From Thermococcus sp. 21S9 (GTDB lineage Archaea; Methanobacteriota_B; Thermococci; Thermococcales; Thermococcaceae), in contig NZ_SNUS01000001.1 of NCBI RefSeq assembly GCF_012027635.1, positions 620,001 to 684,000 of the forward strand: a stretch of 64,000 bases of DNA, written 5' to 3'. The position numbers and the translations under genes are program-made. Position 1 is the stretch's first letter. Each line of letters opens with the position of its first letter. Positions 1-7,011 of the stretch are shown here, in pieces. The notes under the pieces were generated by a model that saw only the letters and a list, made by a program, of their open reading frames with translations, did no database searches and was not told the origin of the DNA.

Positions 1-1004
1 TGAGCGGTGAGGTCGGCCTTACGACGGTCGAGGCGACGCACGAGGCCCTGAAGGGCAGGCTGAAGGCCTACTACATCGTCGGCGAGAACCCAGTGATAAG
101 CGAGGCCAACTCGCGCAACGTCGTAAAGGCCCTTAGAAAGCTCGAGTTCCTCGTCGTTCAGGACATATTCCCGACCGAGACGGTGAGGTTGGCGGACATC
201 TTTCTGCCGGCAACTTCAATGCTCGAAAACGATGGTTCGCTCACCAACACAGAGAGGCGCGTGCAGTGGAGCTTCAAGGCACTCAAACCGCCCGGGGAGG
301 CGAGGCCCGACTGGTGGATAGTGAGCGAGGTCGGAAAAGCCCTCGGTTTCACCGGGAATGGACCAAAGGGCTTCGGCTACCGCTCGGCGGAGGACGTTCT
401 GAGGGAGATAAACGCCTGCACGCCCCAGTACAGGGGCATAACGCCCGAGAGACTAAAGAGCAACCTTGCCGGAATCCACTGGCCGTGCCCGAGCGAAGAA
501 CACCCGGGAACGTCCCTGCTCTACACCGAGAGCTTCCTAACGCCGGACGGAAGGGCCCACCTGGCGAGCGTCGAGCACAGACCCCCGGCCGAAACGCCCG
601 ACGATGAATACCCGCTCATCTTAACGACGACGCGCTACGTGGGTCACTTCCACACGCTGACGATGACGGGGAGGAGCGAGCTCCTGAGGAAGCGCTGGAG
701 GGAGCCGTTCCTTGAGGTCAACCCGAGCGATGCAAGACGTTTCGGGCTTGAAGACAACGGCTGGGTGCTCATAGAGACGAGGCGCGGGAGATACGTCGCG
801 AGGGTGAAGGTTACTAAAGCTGTGAAGCCCGGAGTTGTTGCGATTCCCTGGCACTGGGGGGCCAACGTCCTGACCAACGACGCCCTCGACCCGGTCTCGA
901 AGATTCCAGATACGAAAGCCTGCGCCTGCCGCGTTAAGCCCGTTGGGGAGGCCGAGGCGAGGCGGATTCTGGAGGAGCTGAGGGCCGAGGGGGTGGTAGC
1001 TTGA
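1..1004 (+). CDS. fdhA: Formate dehydrogenase alpha subunit, C-terminal part (5' end outside window)
   Basis: The reading frame is open from base 3, so this is the C-terminal 333 residues of a longer protein. It belongs to the molybdopterin/tungstopterin oxidoreductases. The opening residues contain YIVGENPVISEAN, close to the family signature at the end of the catalytic domain, followed by LPATSMLENDGSLTNTERRVQ. The last ~110 residues form the dinucleotide-binding beta-barrel domain (LTTTRYVGHFHTLTMTGRS, then EVNPSDARRFGLEDNGWV). The residue that binds Mo/W (Cys or Sec) lies upstream and cannot be seen. The formate channel and polyferredoxins downstream, in the same overlapping gene string, support formate rather than another substrate. 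The last 4 bases overlap the next gene, so the two are probably translationally coupled. Cytoplasmic side of a formate:H2 system is inferred. Confidence 0.88.
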   Translation, partial: SGEVGLTTVEATHEALKGRLKAYYIVGENPVISEANSRNVVKALRKLEFLVVQDIFPTETVRLADIFLPATSMLENDGSLTNTERRVQWSFKALKPPGEARPDWWIVSEVGKALGFTGNGPKGFGYRSAEDVLREINACTPQYRGITPERLKSNLAGIHWPCPSEEHPGTSLLYTESFLTPDGRAHLASVEHRPPAETPDDEYPLILTTTRYVGHFHTLTMTGRSELLRKRWREPFLEVNPSDARRFGLEDNGWVLIETRRGRYVARVKVTKAVKPGVVAIPWHWGANVLTNDALDPVSKIPDTKACACRVKPVGEAEARRILEELRAEGVVA

Positions 1005-1471
1005 GCGGGATTCTAATCGACCCCGGCAAGTGCATAGCCTGCCGGGCCTGTGAGGTTGCCTGCGAGAGGGAGCACGGGAGGAGCTTCATAACGGTCTTCG
1101 AGTTTGAAAGCTCGGCCGTTCCGCTGAACTGTCGCCACTGCGAGAAGGCGCCGTGCATAGACGCCTGTCCGACCGGGGCGCTCTTCAGGGACAAGGATGG
1201 GGCCGTTATGGTGGACGTTAAGAAGTGCATAGGTTGCGATATGTGCCTCTTAGCCTGTCCCTTCGGTATTCCGGAGATTGCCGGGAAGGTCATGGTGAAG
1301 TGCGACCTCTGTCCCGAAAGAAGGGCCGAGGGGAAGCTCCCGCTCTGTGTCCAGACCTGTCCGACGGGGGCTTTGAGCTACGTCGAGCCCAACGAATTCT
1401 CCGCGGGAAGAAGGAAGGCCTACGCCGAGAGGCTCGCCCTCAGGAGGGCTGAGAATGCGCCCGGTCTTTGA
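1001..1471 (+). CDS. Four-cluster polyferredoxin (HycB/FdhB-like), electron carrier for formate dehydrogenase
   Basis: 156 aa with four cysteine groups: CIACRACEVAC (C11-C21), CRHCEKAPC..CPTGAL, CIGCDMCLLACP, and CDLC..CVQTCPTGAL. This is the pattern of the HycB/HydN/FdhB iron-sulfur family, which carries four [4Fe-4S] clusters and moves electrons from the pterin subunit to the next partner. The start is TTG at 1001, preceded by a GGGGGTGG-type ribosome binding site inside the end of fdhA and overlapping its stop. The next ferredoxin starts before this one ends. It is related in arrangement to the ferredoxin at 3867-4319. Expected to be cytoplasmic and to sit between FdhA and the hydrogenase, which is an inference from neighbours. 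Confidence 0.85.
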   Translation: MSGILIDPGKCIACRACEVACEREHGRSFITVFEFESSAVPLNCRHCEKAPCIDACPTGALFRDKDGAVMVDVKKCIGCDMCLLACPFGIPEIAGKVMVKCDLCPERRAEGKLPLCVQTCPTGALSYVEPNEFSAGRRKAYAERLALRRAENAPGL

Positions 1472-1826
1472 CTGGGAGAGGTGCATAGGCTGTCTCGCCT
1501 GCGTGAGGGCCTGCAAAACCGGCGCCCTGAGCTACAGCGACGAAAATGGAGTGAGGAGGATAACCTTTGAGCCAAGGCTCTGCGACGGTGACCTGCTCTG
1601 CGTTGAGGTGTGCCCGGTAAACGCGGTGAAGGGCTTCCCCAACCACGAGAGCGGGGAGAGCTCGGCCACCTTCGAGCTGGCGCGCTGTGAGAACTGCGGG
1701 AGGCTGACGGATTTCACTGTTAAGGAGGTTGAATGGGCCCGGAAGATGGACCATTTCACCGTTTTCCTCTGTTCAACCTGCAGGAGGATTGAATCGGCAA
1801 GAAAAATCGGGGAGGGATTGGAATGA
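1455..1826 (+). CDS. Ferredoxin-like iron-sulfur protein with C-terminal CxxC pairs
   Basis: 123 aa. Two N-terminal cluster motifs (CIGCLACVRACKTGA and a looser CDGDLLCVEVCPVNAV), then a C-terminal region with CENCGRL and CSTCRR, which looks like a rubredoxin/zinc-ribbon or [2Fe-2S]-type pair set. The start ATG at 1455 follows AGGAGGGCTG and lies inside the end of the previous polyferredoxin; the stop overlaps the channel gene by 4 bases. Probably an electron-transfer subunit of the formate dehydrogenase complex. The four C-terminal cysteines make it unlike a plain 2x[4Fe-4S] ferredoxin, and I cannot say which metal they hold. Confidence 0.78.
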   Translation: MRPVFDWERCIGCLACVRACKTGALSYSDENGVRRITFEPRLCDGDLLCVEVCPVNAVKGFPNHESGESSATFELARCENCGRLTDFTVKEVEWARKMDHFTVFLCSTCRRIESARKIGEGLE

Positions 1827-2812
1827 GCGAAATCCTGTACGGGGTTGACTCCACCTTTGAGGGGATTGCGAAGAAGGCAACCCCGAAGTTCAAAACAACT
1901 CCTGGAAGGTTGCTCTTCGCGGGCTTCATGGCCGGAGCTTACATAGCCTTTGGTTTCGTTTTAGCTGTTATAGCCGCCACGGGCTTCCACGACAACCCAT
2001 CAGCCTTCAAACTCCTCCTCGGAGCGGTCTTCCCGGTCGGCTTAATCGCGGTAATCCTGGCTGGGGCCGACCTGTGGACCGGCAACGTGCAGTTCCTCAG
2101 CTCTGCAAAGGCCAAAGGCTACGCGGACTTCAGGTGCGTCCTCTACAACTGGTTCGGGAGCTATGGTGGCAACTTCATAGGCTCGGTCTTTATAGCGCTC
2201 TTAGCCGTCCAGCTCACGGGACTCTTCGGCCACGTCGGAGACCCCAACGCCTTCGGAAAGACGATAGTTGCCATAGCGCACGGCAAGGTCTCCAAGGACT
2301 TCATTGCCCTGCTCTTCCTCGGAATCGGCTGTAACTGGCTCGTGAACGTCGCGATATGGCAGTCGGCGAGGGTTCAGGACGGGGCAGGCAAGATACTCGC
2401 GATATGGTTCCCGATATTCGCCTTCGTTGCCATAGGCTTCGAGCACGCCATAGCCAACATGTGGGCCATACCGATGGGAGTCTTCCTCAGCAACGGGGCT
2501 ATAAACTGGGCCAACTTCTTCCACAACCTGATTCCCGTTACGCTTGGAAACGCCATCGGAGGCTTCCTGTTCGTCAGCTTCTACTACTGGTACCTCAGCC
2601 ACCCCGAGCTGACCGCCAGGAGGCTTGCGAAGGAGATAGTGGACTTCACCGTGGTCTTCGTGGCCTTCTGGGTCCTCGCAACCCTGATTCCGGCAGGAAT
2701 AGCGCTCGCCCTTAAGAACGACCTCTACGCCTCCCCGCTCGTGCTGAGCATCTACTACATAGCCGGAACCTTCGCCCTGGCGAGAATCGCGAAGCCGGGG
2801 GTGGAAAAATGA
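1823..2812 (+). CDS. Formate/nitrite-family (FNT) membrane channel, probable formate transporter
   Basis: 329 aa polytopic membrane protein of the FocA/NirC family. Typical features are GRLLFAGFMAGAYIAFGFVLA early, ADLWTGNVQF in the second repeat, GIGCNWLVNVAIW and the FEHAIANMW stretch; FNT proteins form pentameric channels for formate, nitrite or hydrosulfide. At 329 residues it is longer than the usual ~280, with two extra hydrophobic stretches at the C-terminus (about residues 270-320). Its position between formate dehydrogenase subunits and an electron-transfer flavoprotein points to formate uptake (or export). Overlaps both neighbours by 4 bases (ATGA), so it is part of the fdh operon. 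Confidence 0.87.
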   Translation: MSEILYGVDSTFEGIAKKATPKFKTTPGRLLFAGFMAGAYIAFGFVLAVIAATGFHDNPSAFKLLLGAVFPVGLIAVILAGADLWTGNVQFLSSAKAKGYADFRCVLYNWFGSYGGNFIGSVFIALLAVQLTGLFGHVGDPNAFGKTIVAIAHGKVSKDFIALLFLGIGCNWLVNVAIWQSARVQDGAGKILAIWFPIFAFVAIGFEHAIANMWAIPMGVFLSNGAINWANFFHNLIPVTLGNAIGGFLFVSFYYWYLSHPELTARRLAKEIVDFTVVFVAFWVLATLIPAGIALALKNDLYASPLVLSIYYIAGTFALARIAKPGVEK

Positions 2813-3870
2813 ACGGCATGAACTTCGCCTTCCACTGCCTCAAAAGGCCCGAGCCGACCGGAAAGAGGGTGGCGATAATAGGCGCCGGCCCCGCAGGTTT
2901 GGCGGCGGCCGGCTACCTCTCCTGTAAGGGCCACGAGGTTCACGTCTACGACAAACTGCCCGAGCCGGGTGGCTTGATGCTCTTCGGGATTCCCGAGTTC
3001 AGGATTCCCGTGGACAGGGTCAGGCTCGGATACAGGGACCTTGCAGAGCGCATGGGCGTCGTTTTCCACACGGGAGTCAAGGTCGTCTCCGGTGGGAGGA
3101 AGGACGAGGGCGACGAGTTCGTCGAGAAGACCGTTGACTTTGAGGAGCTTGTGAGGAACTTCGACGCCGTTTTGATAGCAACGGGAACGTGGCGCTCCTG
3201 GCTCGCAGACATTCCGGGGATAGAGCTTGAAGGCGTCTTCAAGGCCCTCGAGTACCTCTTCAGGATAAAGAGCGCCAAGCTCGGCCACATGGACTGGAGC
3301 GAGGTGCCGGAGATAGAGGGGAAGAGAGTGATGGTCGTCGGAGCCGGCCATACTGCCTGCGACGCCGCTTTGGAGAGCCTCCTGATGGGGGCAGAGAAGG
3401 TCTACATGAGCTACCGCAGGACAATAAGGGAAGCCCCGGCGGGAAGCTACGAGATAAACCTCCTCCGCGAGAAGGGCGTTGAGTGGCTTGAACTAACGAT
3501 GCCGAAGAGAATCATCGGCGAGAACGGAAAGGTCAAAGCCGTGGAGCTCATTAGAACAAAGCTCAGCGAGCCGGACGAGAGCGGAAGGAGAAGACCCGTC
3601 CCAATAGAGGGAAGCGAGTTCACGGTCGACGTGGAGTACGTGGTCTTCGCGATAGGGCAGACGCCGACGCCACCCTTCGGCGAGAACTGCGGAATAGCGA
3701 CCGATAGAAAGGGCAGAATCGTCGTGGATTCGAGGCACATGACGAGCAGGGAGGGAATCTTCGCGGCCGGGGACGTTGTTTTAGGTCCCTCACTCGTCGG
3801 CAGGGCAACGAAAGACGGCCTCTACGCCGGAAGAGACATGCACCTCTGGCTGATGGAGGTGAGAGCATGA
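2809..3870 (+). CDS. GltD-like FAD/NAD(P)-dependent oxidoreductase of the formate dehydrogenase cluster
   Basis: 353 aa flavoprotein related to the glutamate synthase small subunit. The FAD-binding GAGPAG is at residues 25-30, followed by PEPGGLMLFGIPEFRIP, typical of this family. The NAD(P)-binding VVGAGHTACDAA is near residue 175, and the C-terminal FAD loop AAGDVVLGPS near 325. The N-terminal iron-sulfur domain of true GltD is absent; the adjacent polyferredoxin (3867-4319) could supply it in trans. No glutamate synthase large subunit is nearby, so glutamate synthesis is unlikely. A role in passing electrons between formate, ferredoxin and NAD(P)H is inferred. Overlaps both neighbours by 4 bases. 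Confidence 0.8.
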   Translation: MNGMNFAFHCLKRPEPTGKRVAIIGAGPAGLAAAGYLSCKGHEVHVYDKLPEPGGLMLFGIPEFRIPVDRVRLGYRDLAERMGVVFHTGVKVVSGGRKDEGDEFVEKTVDFEELVRNFDAVLIATGTWRSWLADIPGIELEGVFKALEYLFRIKSAKLGHMDWSEVPEIEGKRVMVVGAGHTACDAALESLLMGAEKVYMSYRRTIREAPAGSYEINLLREKGVEWLELTMPKRIIGENGKVKAVELIRTKLSEPDESGRRRPVPIEGSEFTVDVEYVVFAIGQTPTPPFGENCGIATDRKGRIVVDSRHMTSREGIFAAGDVVLGPSLVGRATKDGLYAGRDMHLWLMEVRA

Positions 3871-4319
3871 AGCTCCTCGTGGACTTTAACGCCTGCATAG
3901 GTTGCGAGACCTGTGAAGGAGTGTGCGACTTCATTCACGACGGAAGACCCAACATAAGGGTGGTTTTCGCGAGCAACGGCGTCGGCGTCCCGATTAATTG
4001 CCGGCACTGCGACGACGCGCCCTGTATGGCGGTATGTCCCGTAAACGCCATCACCCGCGATAAAGACGGGGCCGTGATAATCAACGAGGAGAAATGCATA
4101 GGTTGCCTGATGTGCCTCTCGGTCTGCCCGTTCGGAGCTATAAGCTACGAGCCGGTCGTTAAAGTTGTTTACAAGTGCGACATGTGCGCCGAGAGAAGGG
4201 CCGAGGGCTTGAAGCCGGCCTGCCACGAGATGTGTCCCGCCAATGCCATCTACTACGGCCCCGACGGCGGGGAGGGGAAGAGGGCAAAGGTGGCGGAGGT
4301 AATTTCCCGCAACCTCTAA
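3867..4319 (+). CDS. Four-cluster polyferredoxin (HycB-like), partner of the GltD-like protein
   Basis: 150 aa with four [4Fe-4S] motifs: CIGCETCEGVC, CRHCDDAPCMAVCPVNAI, CIGCLMCLSVCP and CDMC..CHEMCPANAI. Same family and architecture as the protein at 1001-1471, so the two may be paralogues within one operon. It is the last gene before a ~196-base gap and the hydrogenase operon. Likely carries electrons between FdhA, the GltD-like protein and the membrane hydrogenase. Confidence 0.85.
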   Translation: MKLLVDFNACIGCETCEGVCDFIHDGRPNIRVVFASNGVGVPINCRHCDDAPCMAVCPVNAITRDKDGAVIINEEKCIGCLMCLSVCPFGAISYEPVVKVVYKCDMCAERRAEGLKPACHEMCPANAIYYGPDGGEGKRAKVAEVISRNL

Positions 4320-4396
4320 TTCTCAATTTTTATTCACCGAAAACCGTTAAAGTTCTTCGTTGCATAGGTTAGAACATGAAGGCTCCTAAACCTTTG

Positions 4397-4458
4397 GTTT
4401 ACAACAAGGCGTTTCCTACCTTTTTTTGCCAAACTGAGCTTTGGAAAACCGTTTTAAG
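4397..4458 (+). promoter_or_regulatory. mbh operon promoter with two SurR-like sites
   Basis: Lies in the 196-base gap between the formate dehydrogenase genes and mbhA. At 4431-4449 the sequence reads AAAC-n5-TTT-n3-AAAC, which on the other strand matches the published Pyrococcus SurR consensus GTTTn3AACn5GTTT with one mismatch. At 4397-4414 is GTTT-n2-AAC-n5-GTTT, one base short of the consensus. A TATA-like TTTTAAG follows at 4452-4458, so the better site sits directly upstream of it, the position expected for activation. SurR is known to activate the hydrogenase operon in Pyrococcus; that it does so here is inferred. Confidence 0.55.
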
Positions 4459-4515
4459 CCGGAAAGAGAAGTCCCAATCGAGAGTAAACAAAAGCGTTAA
4501 TGCGGAGGTGGTAGC

Positions 4516-5019
4516 TTGCCCTTCATAGTCGCGTTCGTCTTCGCCTACATCACCTGGCTGGTTTTAACGGCGGGAACGAACGGGCTCCTCTGGAGCACGC
4601 AGGAACTGATAGCCGGTTTAATATTCGCGGGAATAGTAGCGTACGCGACGAAGGACATCGTTGGGGAGGAATCAACCCGCTTCCTGAACCCGATAAGGTG
4701 GCTCGAGTGGATTGCCTACGTCCCGGTCCTGTTCTGGGGAATGGTCAAGGCCAACTTCCACGTAGCTTATCTCGTCATAACCGGAAAGATAAGGCCCGGA
4801 ATCGTCAAGGTCCCGGTTGAGCTCGAAAAGGACGCCCAGTACACCATTCTGGCCAACTCGATAACCCTCACCCCGGGAACCCTTACCATAGACGCCTGCC
4901 CGAAGGAGAAGGCCCTCTACGTCCACTGGATTGACATCCCCGAGGGGCTCGAGAGGCCCGAGAGCTCTGAACCCGTCGCGGGGCCCTTTGAGAAGTGGGC
5001 CAGGAGGTTAGGGAAATGA
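4516..5019 (+). CDS. mbhA: Membrane-bound hydrogenase subunit MbhA (MnhE-like antiporter subunit)
   Basis: 167 aa, two or three N-terminal membrane segments and a soluble C-terminal part with the family motif TILANSITLTPGTLTID (residues ~115-131), as in MnhE/MrpE of Na+/H+ antiporters. First gene of a 14-gene operon whose order is exactly mbhA-N of Thermococcales. The start is TTG at 4516 after GGAGGTGGTAGC. Part of the antiporter half of the complex in the cell membrane. Ends overlapping mbhB by 4 bases. Confidence 0.88.
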   Translation: MPFIVAFVFAYITWLVLTAGTNGLLWSTQELIAGLIFAGIVAYATKDIVGEESTRFLNPIRWLEWIAYVPVLFWGMVKANFHVAYLVITGKIRPGIVKVPVELEKDAQYTILANSITLTPGTLTIDACPKEKALYVHWIDIPEGLERPESSEPVAGPFEKWARRLGK

Positions 5020-5279
5020 TTGAGCCCGTGTTCTTCTACTCGGCGCTGATAATCTCGATTGGAGCGTTCCTGGCGATACTCAGGGTTCTCCTCGGTCCCA
5101 GCGTTCCAGACCGGGTCGTCGGAGTTGATACACTGAACACGCTCGTGGTTGCCGGTATGGTTCTCCTCGGAGCGGCCTACGACAGGACGATTTACATCGA
5201 CATCGCGATAGTATACGCGCTCCTCAGCTACATCGGAACGCTCATAATCGCGAGATACCTGCAGGGGGGATTGGAATGA
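5016..5279 (+). CDS. mbhB: Membrane-bound hydrogenase subunit MbhB (MnhF-like)
   Basis: 87 aa with three membrane segments and the MnhF/MrpF signature LLGPSVPDRVVGVDTLNTLVV. I take ATG at 5016, which follows AGGAGGTTAGGG and overlaps the stop of mbhA as ATGA; a longer frame from GTG at 4995 is less likely. Antiporter-module subunit of the membrane-bound hydrogenase. Overlaps mbhC by 4 bases. Confidence 0.87.
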   Translation: MIEPVFFYSALIISIGAFLAILRVLLGPSVPDRVVGVDTLNTLVVAGMVLLGAAYDRTIYIDIAIVYALLSYIGTLIIARYLQGGLE

Positions 5280-5647
5280 GCCCGGTTGAATACCTGATTT
5301 ACGCCTTCCTCGCGATAAACGTCACCTTCAACATGCTCGGGAGCATAGCCCTCCACCGCTTCCCGGACGTTTATACCAGACTTCATGGAGCTACCAAGTG
5401 CACGACCTTCGGAACGATATTTGCCGTTCTGGCCGTTGTAACCCACGCCCTCTACAGGCTCCACGTCACAGGCGACCCCAAGTACCTCCAGATGGCCCTC
5501 CACAGCCTCGTTGCCCTCGTGGCGCTCCTTCTCACGAACCCCGTCGGAGCGCATGCAATAGCGAAAGCCGCGCACCTGAGCGGTTACAAGCCGGCCAAAG
5601 CGGTCGTTGACGCCTACGAGGAGAAGCTCGGGGGTGAGGAGGAATGA
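5276..5647 (+). CDS. mbhC: Membrane-bound hydrogenase subunit MbhC (MnhG-like)
   Basis: 123 aa, three membrane segments, with the MnhG/MrpG motif GSIALHRFPDVYTRLHGATKCTT... around residues 23-44. Antiporter-module subunit. ATGA overlaps on both sides place it in the operon. The C-terminal tail is charged and probably cytoplasmic. Confidence 0.87.
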   Translation: MSPVEYLIYAFLAINVTFNMLGSIALHRFPDVYTRLHGATKCTTFGTIFAVLAVVTHALYRLHVTGDPKYLQMALHSLVALVALLLTNPVGAHAIAKAAHLSGYKPAKAVVDAYEEKLGGEEE

Positions 5648-5907
5648 AGCCCATCACCATTGACATGACGATTCAGGCGATAATACTCATCGGCGTCCTC
5701 ATCACGGCTTACCTTACGATTCGCTTCAGAGACTTGCTCGCCGCTGCACTCATGTCCGCGGCGATGAGCCTGCTCCTCAGCCTTGAGTTCTACATGCTTC
5801 ACGCCCCTGACGTTGCCATAGCCGAGGCAGCGGTTGGAGCGGGAGTTGTTACGGCGGTTGTGGTTTACGGCATAGCCAAGACAGAGAGATGGGAGGTGGA
5901 ACCGTGA
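5644..5907 (+). CDS. mbhD: Membrane-bound hydrogenase subunit MbhD (DUF4040, MnhB N-terminal-like)
   Basis: 87 aa, three membrane segments; contains MSLLLSLEFYMLHAPDVAIAEAAVGAGV (shown in part), the hallmark of DUF4040, equal to the C-terminal part of MrpA-type subunits in bacterial antiporters. In Mbh it is a separate gene placed between the MnhG- and MnhB-like subunits, as here. Stop overlaps the GTG start of mbhE. Confidence 0.85.
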   Translation: MKPITIDMTIQAIILIGVLITAYLTIRFRDLLAAALMSAAMSLLLSLEFYMLHAPDVAIAEAAVGAGVVTAVVVYGIAKTERWEVEP

Positions 5908-6200
5908 AGAGAACCATCGCTTACCTGTCACTGCTCTTCATCCTCGGGGTTCTGCTCTACATAGCCAACCCCAACTACGGCCTCGTCTTCGGGCCGGGGG
6001 GAAAGGAGTGGCTGACCCTGAGGTACACGGACAACTACTACATCCAGCACGGTGTTCAGGAAGTCGGCGGTATGAACATAGTCACCGACATAGTGTTCGA
6101 CTACCGTGGTTACGATACTATTGGAGAGGCCACCGTCCTGTTCACGGCCATAGCCGGCGCGATTGCTCTTCTGAGGCCCTGGAGGAGGGATGAGAAATGA
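5904..6200 (+). CDS. mbhE: Membrane-bound hydrogenase subunit MbhE
   Basis: 98 aa from GTG at 5904, which follows GGGAGGTGG and overlaps the mbhD stop; the longer frame from 5889 has no good binding site. One N-terminal membrane segment, a periplasm-facing loop and a second segment with VTDIVFDYRGYDTIGEATVLF, the motif of the MrpA/MnhB-type MbhE family. Antiporter-module subunit in the canonical Mbh position. Confidence 0.85.
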   Translation: MKRTIAYLSLLFILGVLLYIANPNYGLVFGPGGKEWLTLRYTDNYYIQHGVQEVGGMNIVTDIVFDYRGYDTIGEATVLFTAIAGAIALLRPWRRDEK

Positions 6201-6655
6201 GGCCGAGGTGCGGTAGCGATATGGGGCTCATCGTCAAGACCTCGGCGAGGGCCATAATCCCTCTCATAGGAATCTTCGGAGCCTACATCGTCATGCACGG
6301 TCACCTGACACCGGGAGGTGGCTTCCAGGGAGGAGCGACGATAGCCGGAGCGGGAATACTGTTCCTCGTCTCCTTCGGCCTCGACGAGATGAAGAAGCAC
6401 TACAACAAGAGCCTGTACTCAGCCCTTGAAGGCATCGGCGGTCTCGTCTTCCTCGGCGTCGCGATGCTCGGCATGAGCGTGGCGTTCTTCTACAACACGC
6501 TCTGGCACAACGGCCCCTTCTTCAACGGAAAGCCCGGAACGCTTCTCTCCGCCGGATTCCTGCCGATAATGAACCTGGCGGTTGGCCTTAAGGTCTTCAC
6601 CGGCCTCGTCAGCGCGCTTACGGCCATAGCCATGTACAGGAGGTGGAAGTCATGA
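6197..6655 (+). CDS. mbhF: Membrane-bound hydrogenase subunit MbhF (MnhB-like)
   Basis: 152 aa, four membrane segments with the MnhB/MrpB motif HGHLTPGGGFQGGATIAGAG near residues 34-53. Antiporter-module subunit. Overlaps mbhE by 4 bases and is followed by mbhG, whose ATG overlaps its stop. Confidence 0.87.
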   Translation: MRPRCGSDMGLIVKTSARAIIPLIGIFGAYIVMHGHLTPGGGFQGGATIAGAGILFLVSFGLDEMKKHYNKSLYSALEGIGGLVFLGVAMLGMSVAFFYNTLWHNGPFFNGKPGTLLSAGFLPIMNLAVGLKVFTGLVSALTAIAMYRRWKS

Positions 6656-7011
6656 TTCAGTTCCAGTTCATCACGGCATTCCTGCTCATAGTCCTCGGAA
6701 TTTATGCCTTCCTCGCGAAGAGGAACCTCATCAAGCTGATTCTTGCCTTGGACATCATAGACTCCGGAATACACCTGCTCCTCATAAGCCTCGGCTACCG
6801 CATAGAGCTCAACGAAATCCCGACCGCGCCGATTTACACAGGCTACGAGACTCTGAAGAGCCCGATGGTCGGCCCGCTTCCACAGGCCTTAGTGCTTACG
6901 AGCATAGTCATCGGCGTCTGTGTCCTCTCACTCGCGGTCGCACTCACGATAAACGCCTACCGCCACTACGGAACCCTTGATGTGAGAGCTCTAAGGAGGT
7001 TGAGGGGATGA
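6652..7011 (+). CDS. mbhG: Membrane-bound hydrogenase subunit MbhG (MnhC-like)
   Basis: 119 aa, three membrane segments; the MnhC/NuoK-like pattern is visible in RNLIKLILALDIIDSGIHLLL and in PLPQALVLTSIVIGVCVLSLA. I take ATG at 6652, which follows AGGAGGTGGAAGTC and overlaps the mbhF stop; GTG at 6643 is the alternative. Antiporter-module subunit related to NuoK of complex I. Confidence 0.87.
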   Translation: MIQFQFITAFLLIVLGIYAFLAKRNLIKLILALDIIDSGIHLLLISLGYRIELNEIPTAPIYTGYETLKSPMVGPLPQALVLTSIVIGVCVLSLAVALTINAYRHYGTLDVRALRRLRG

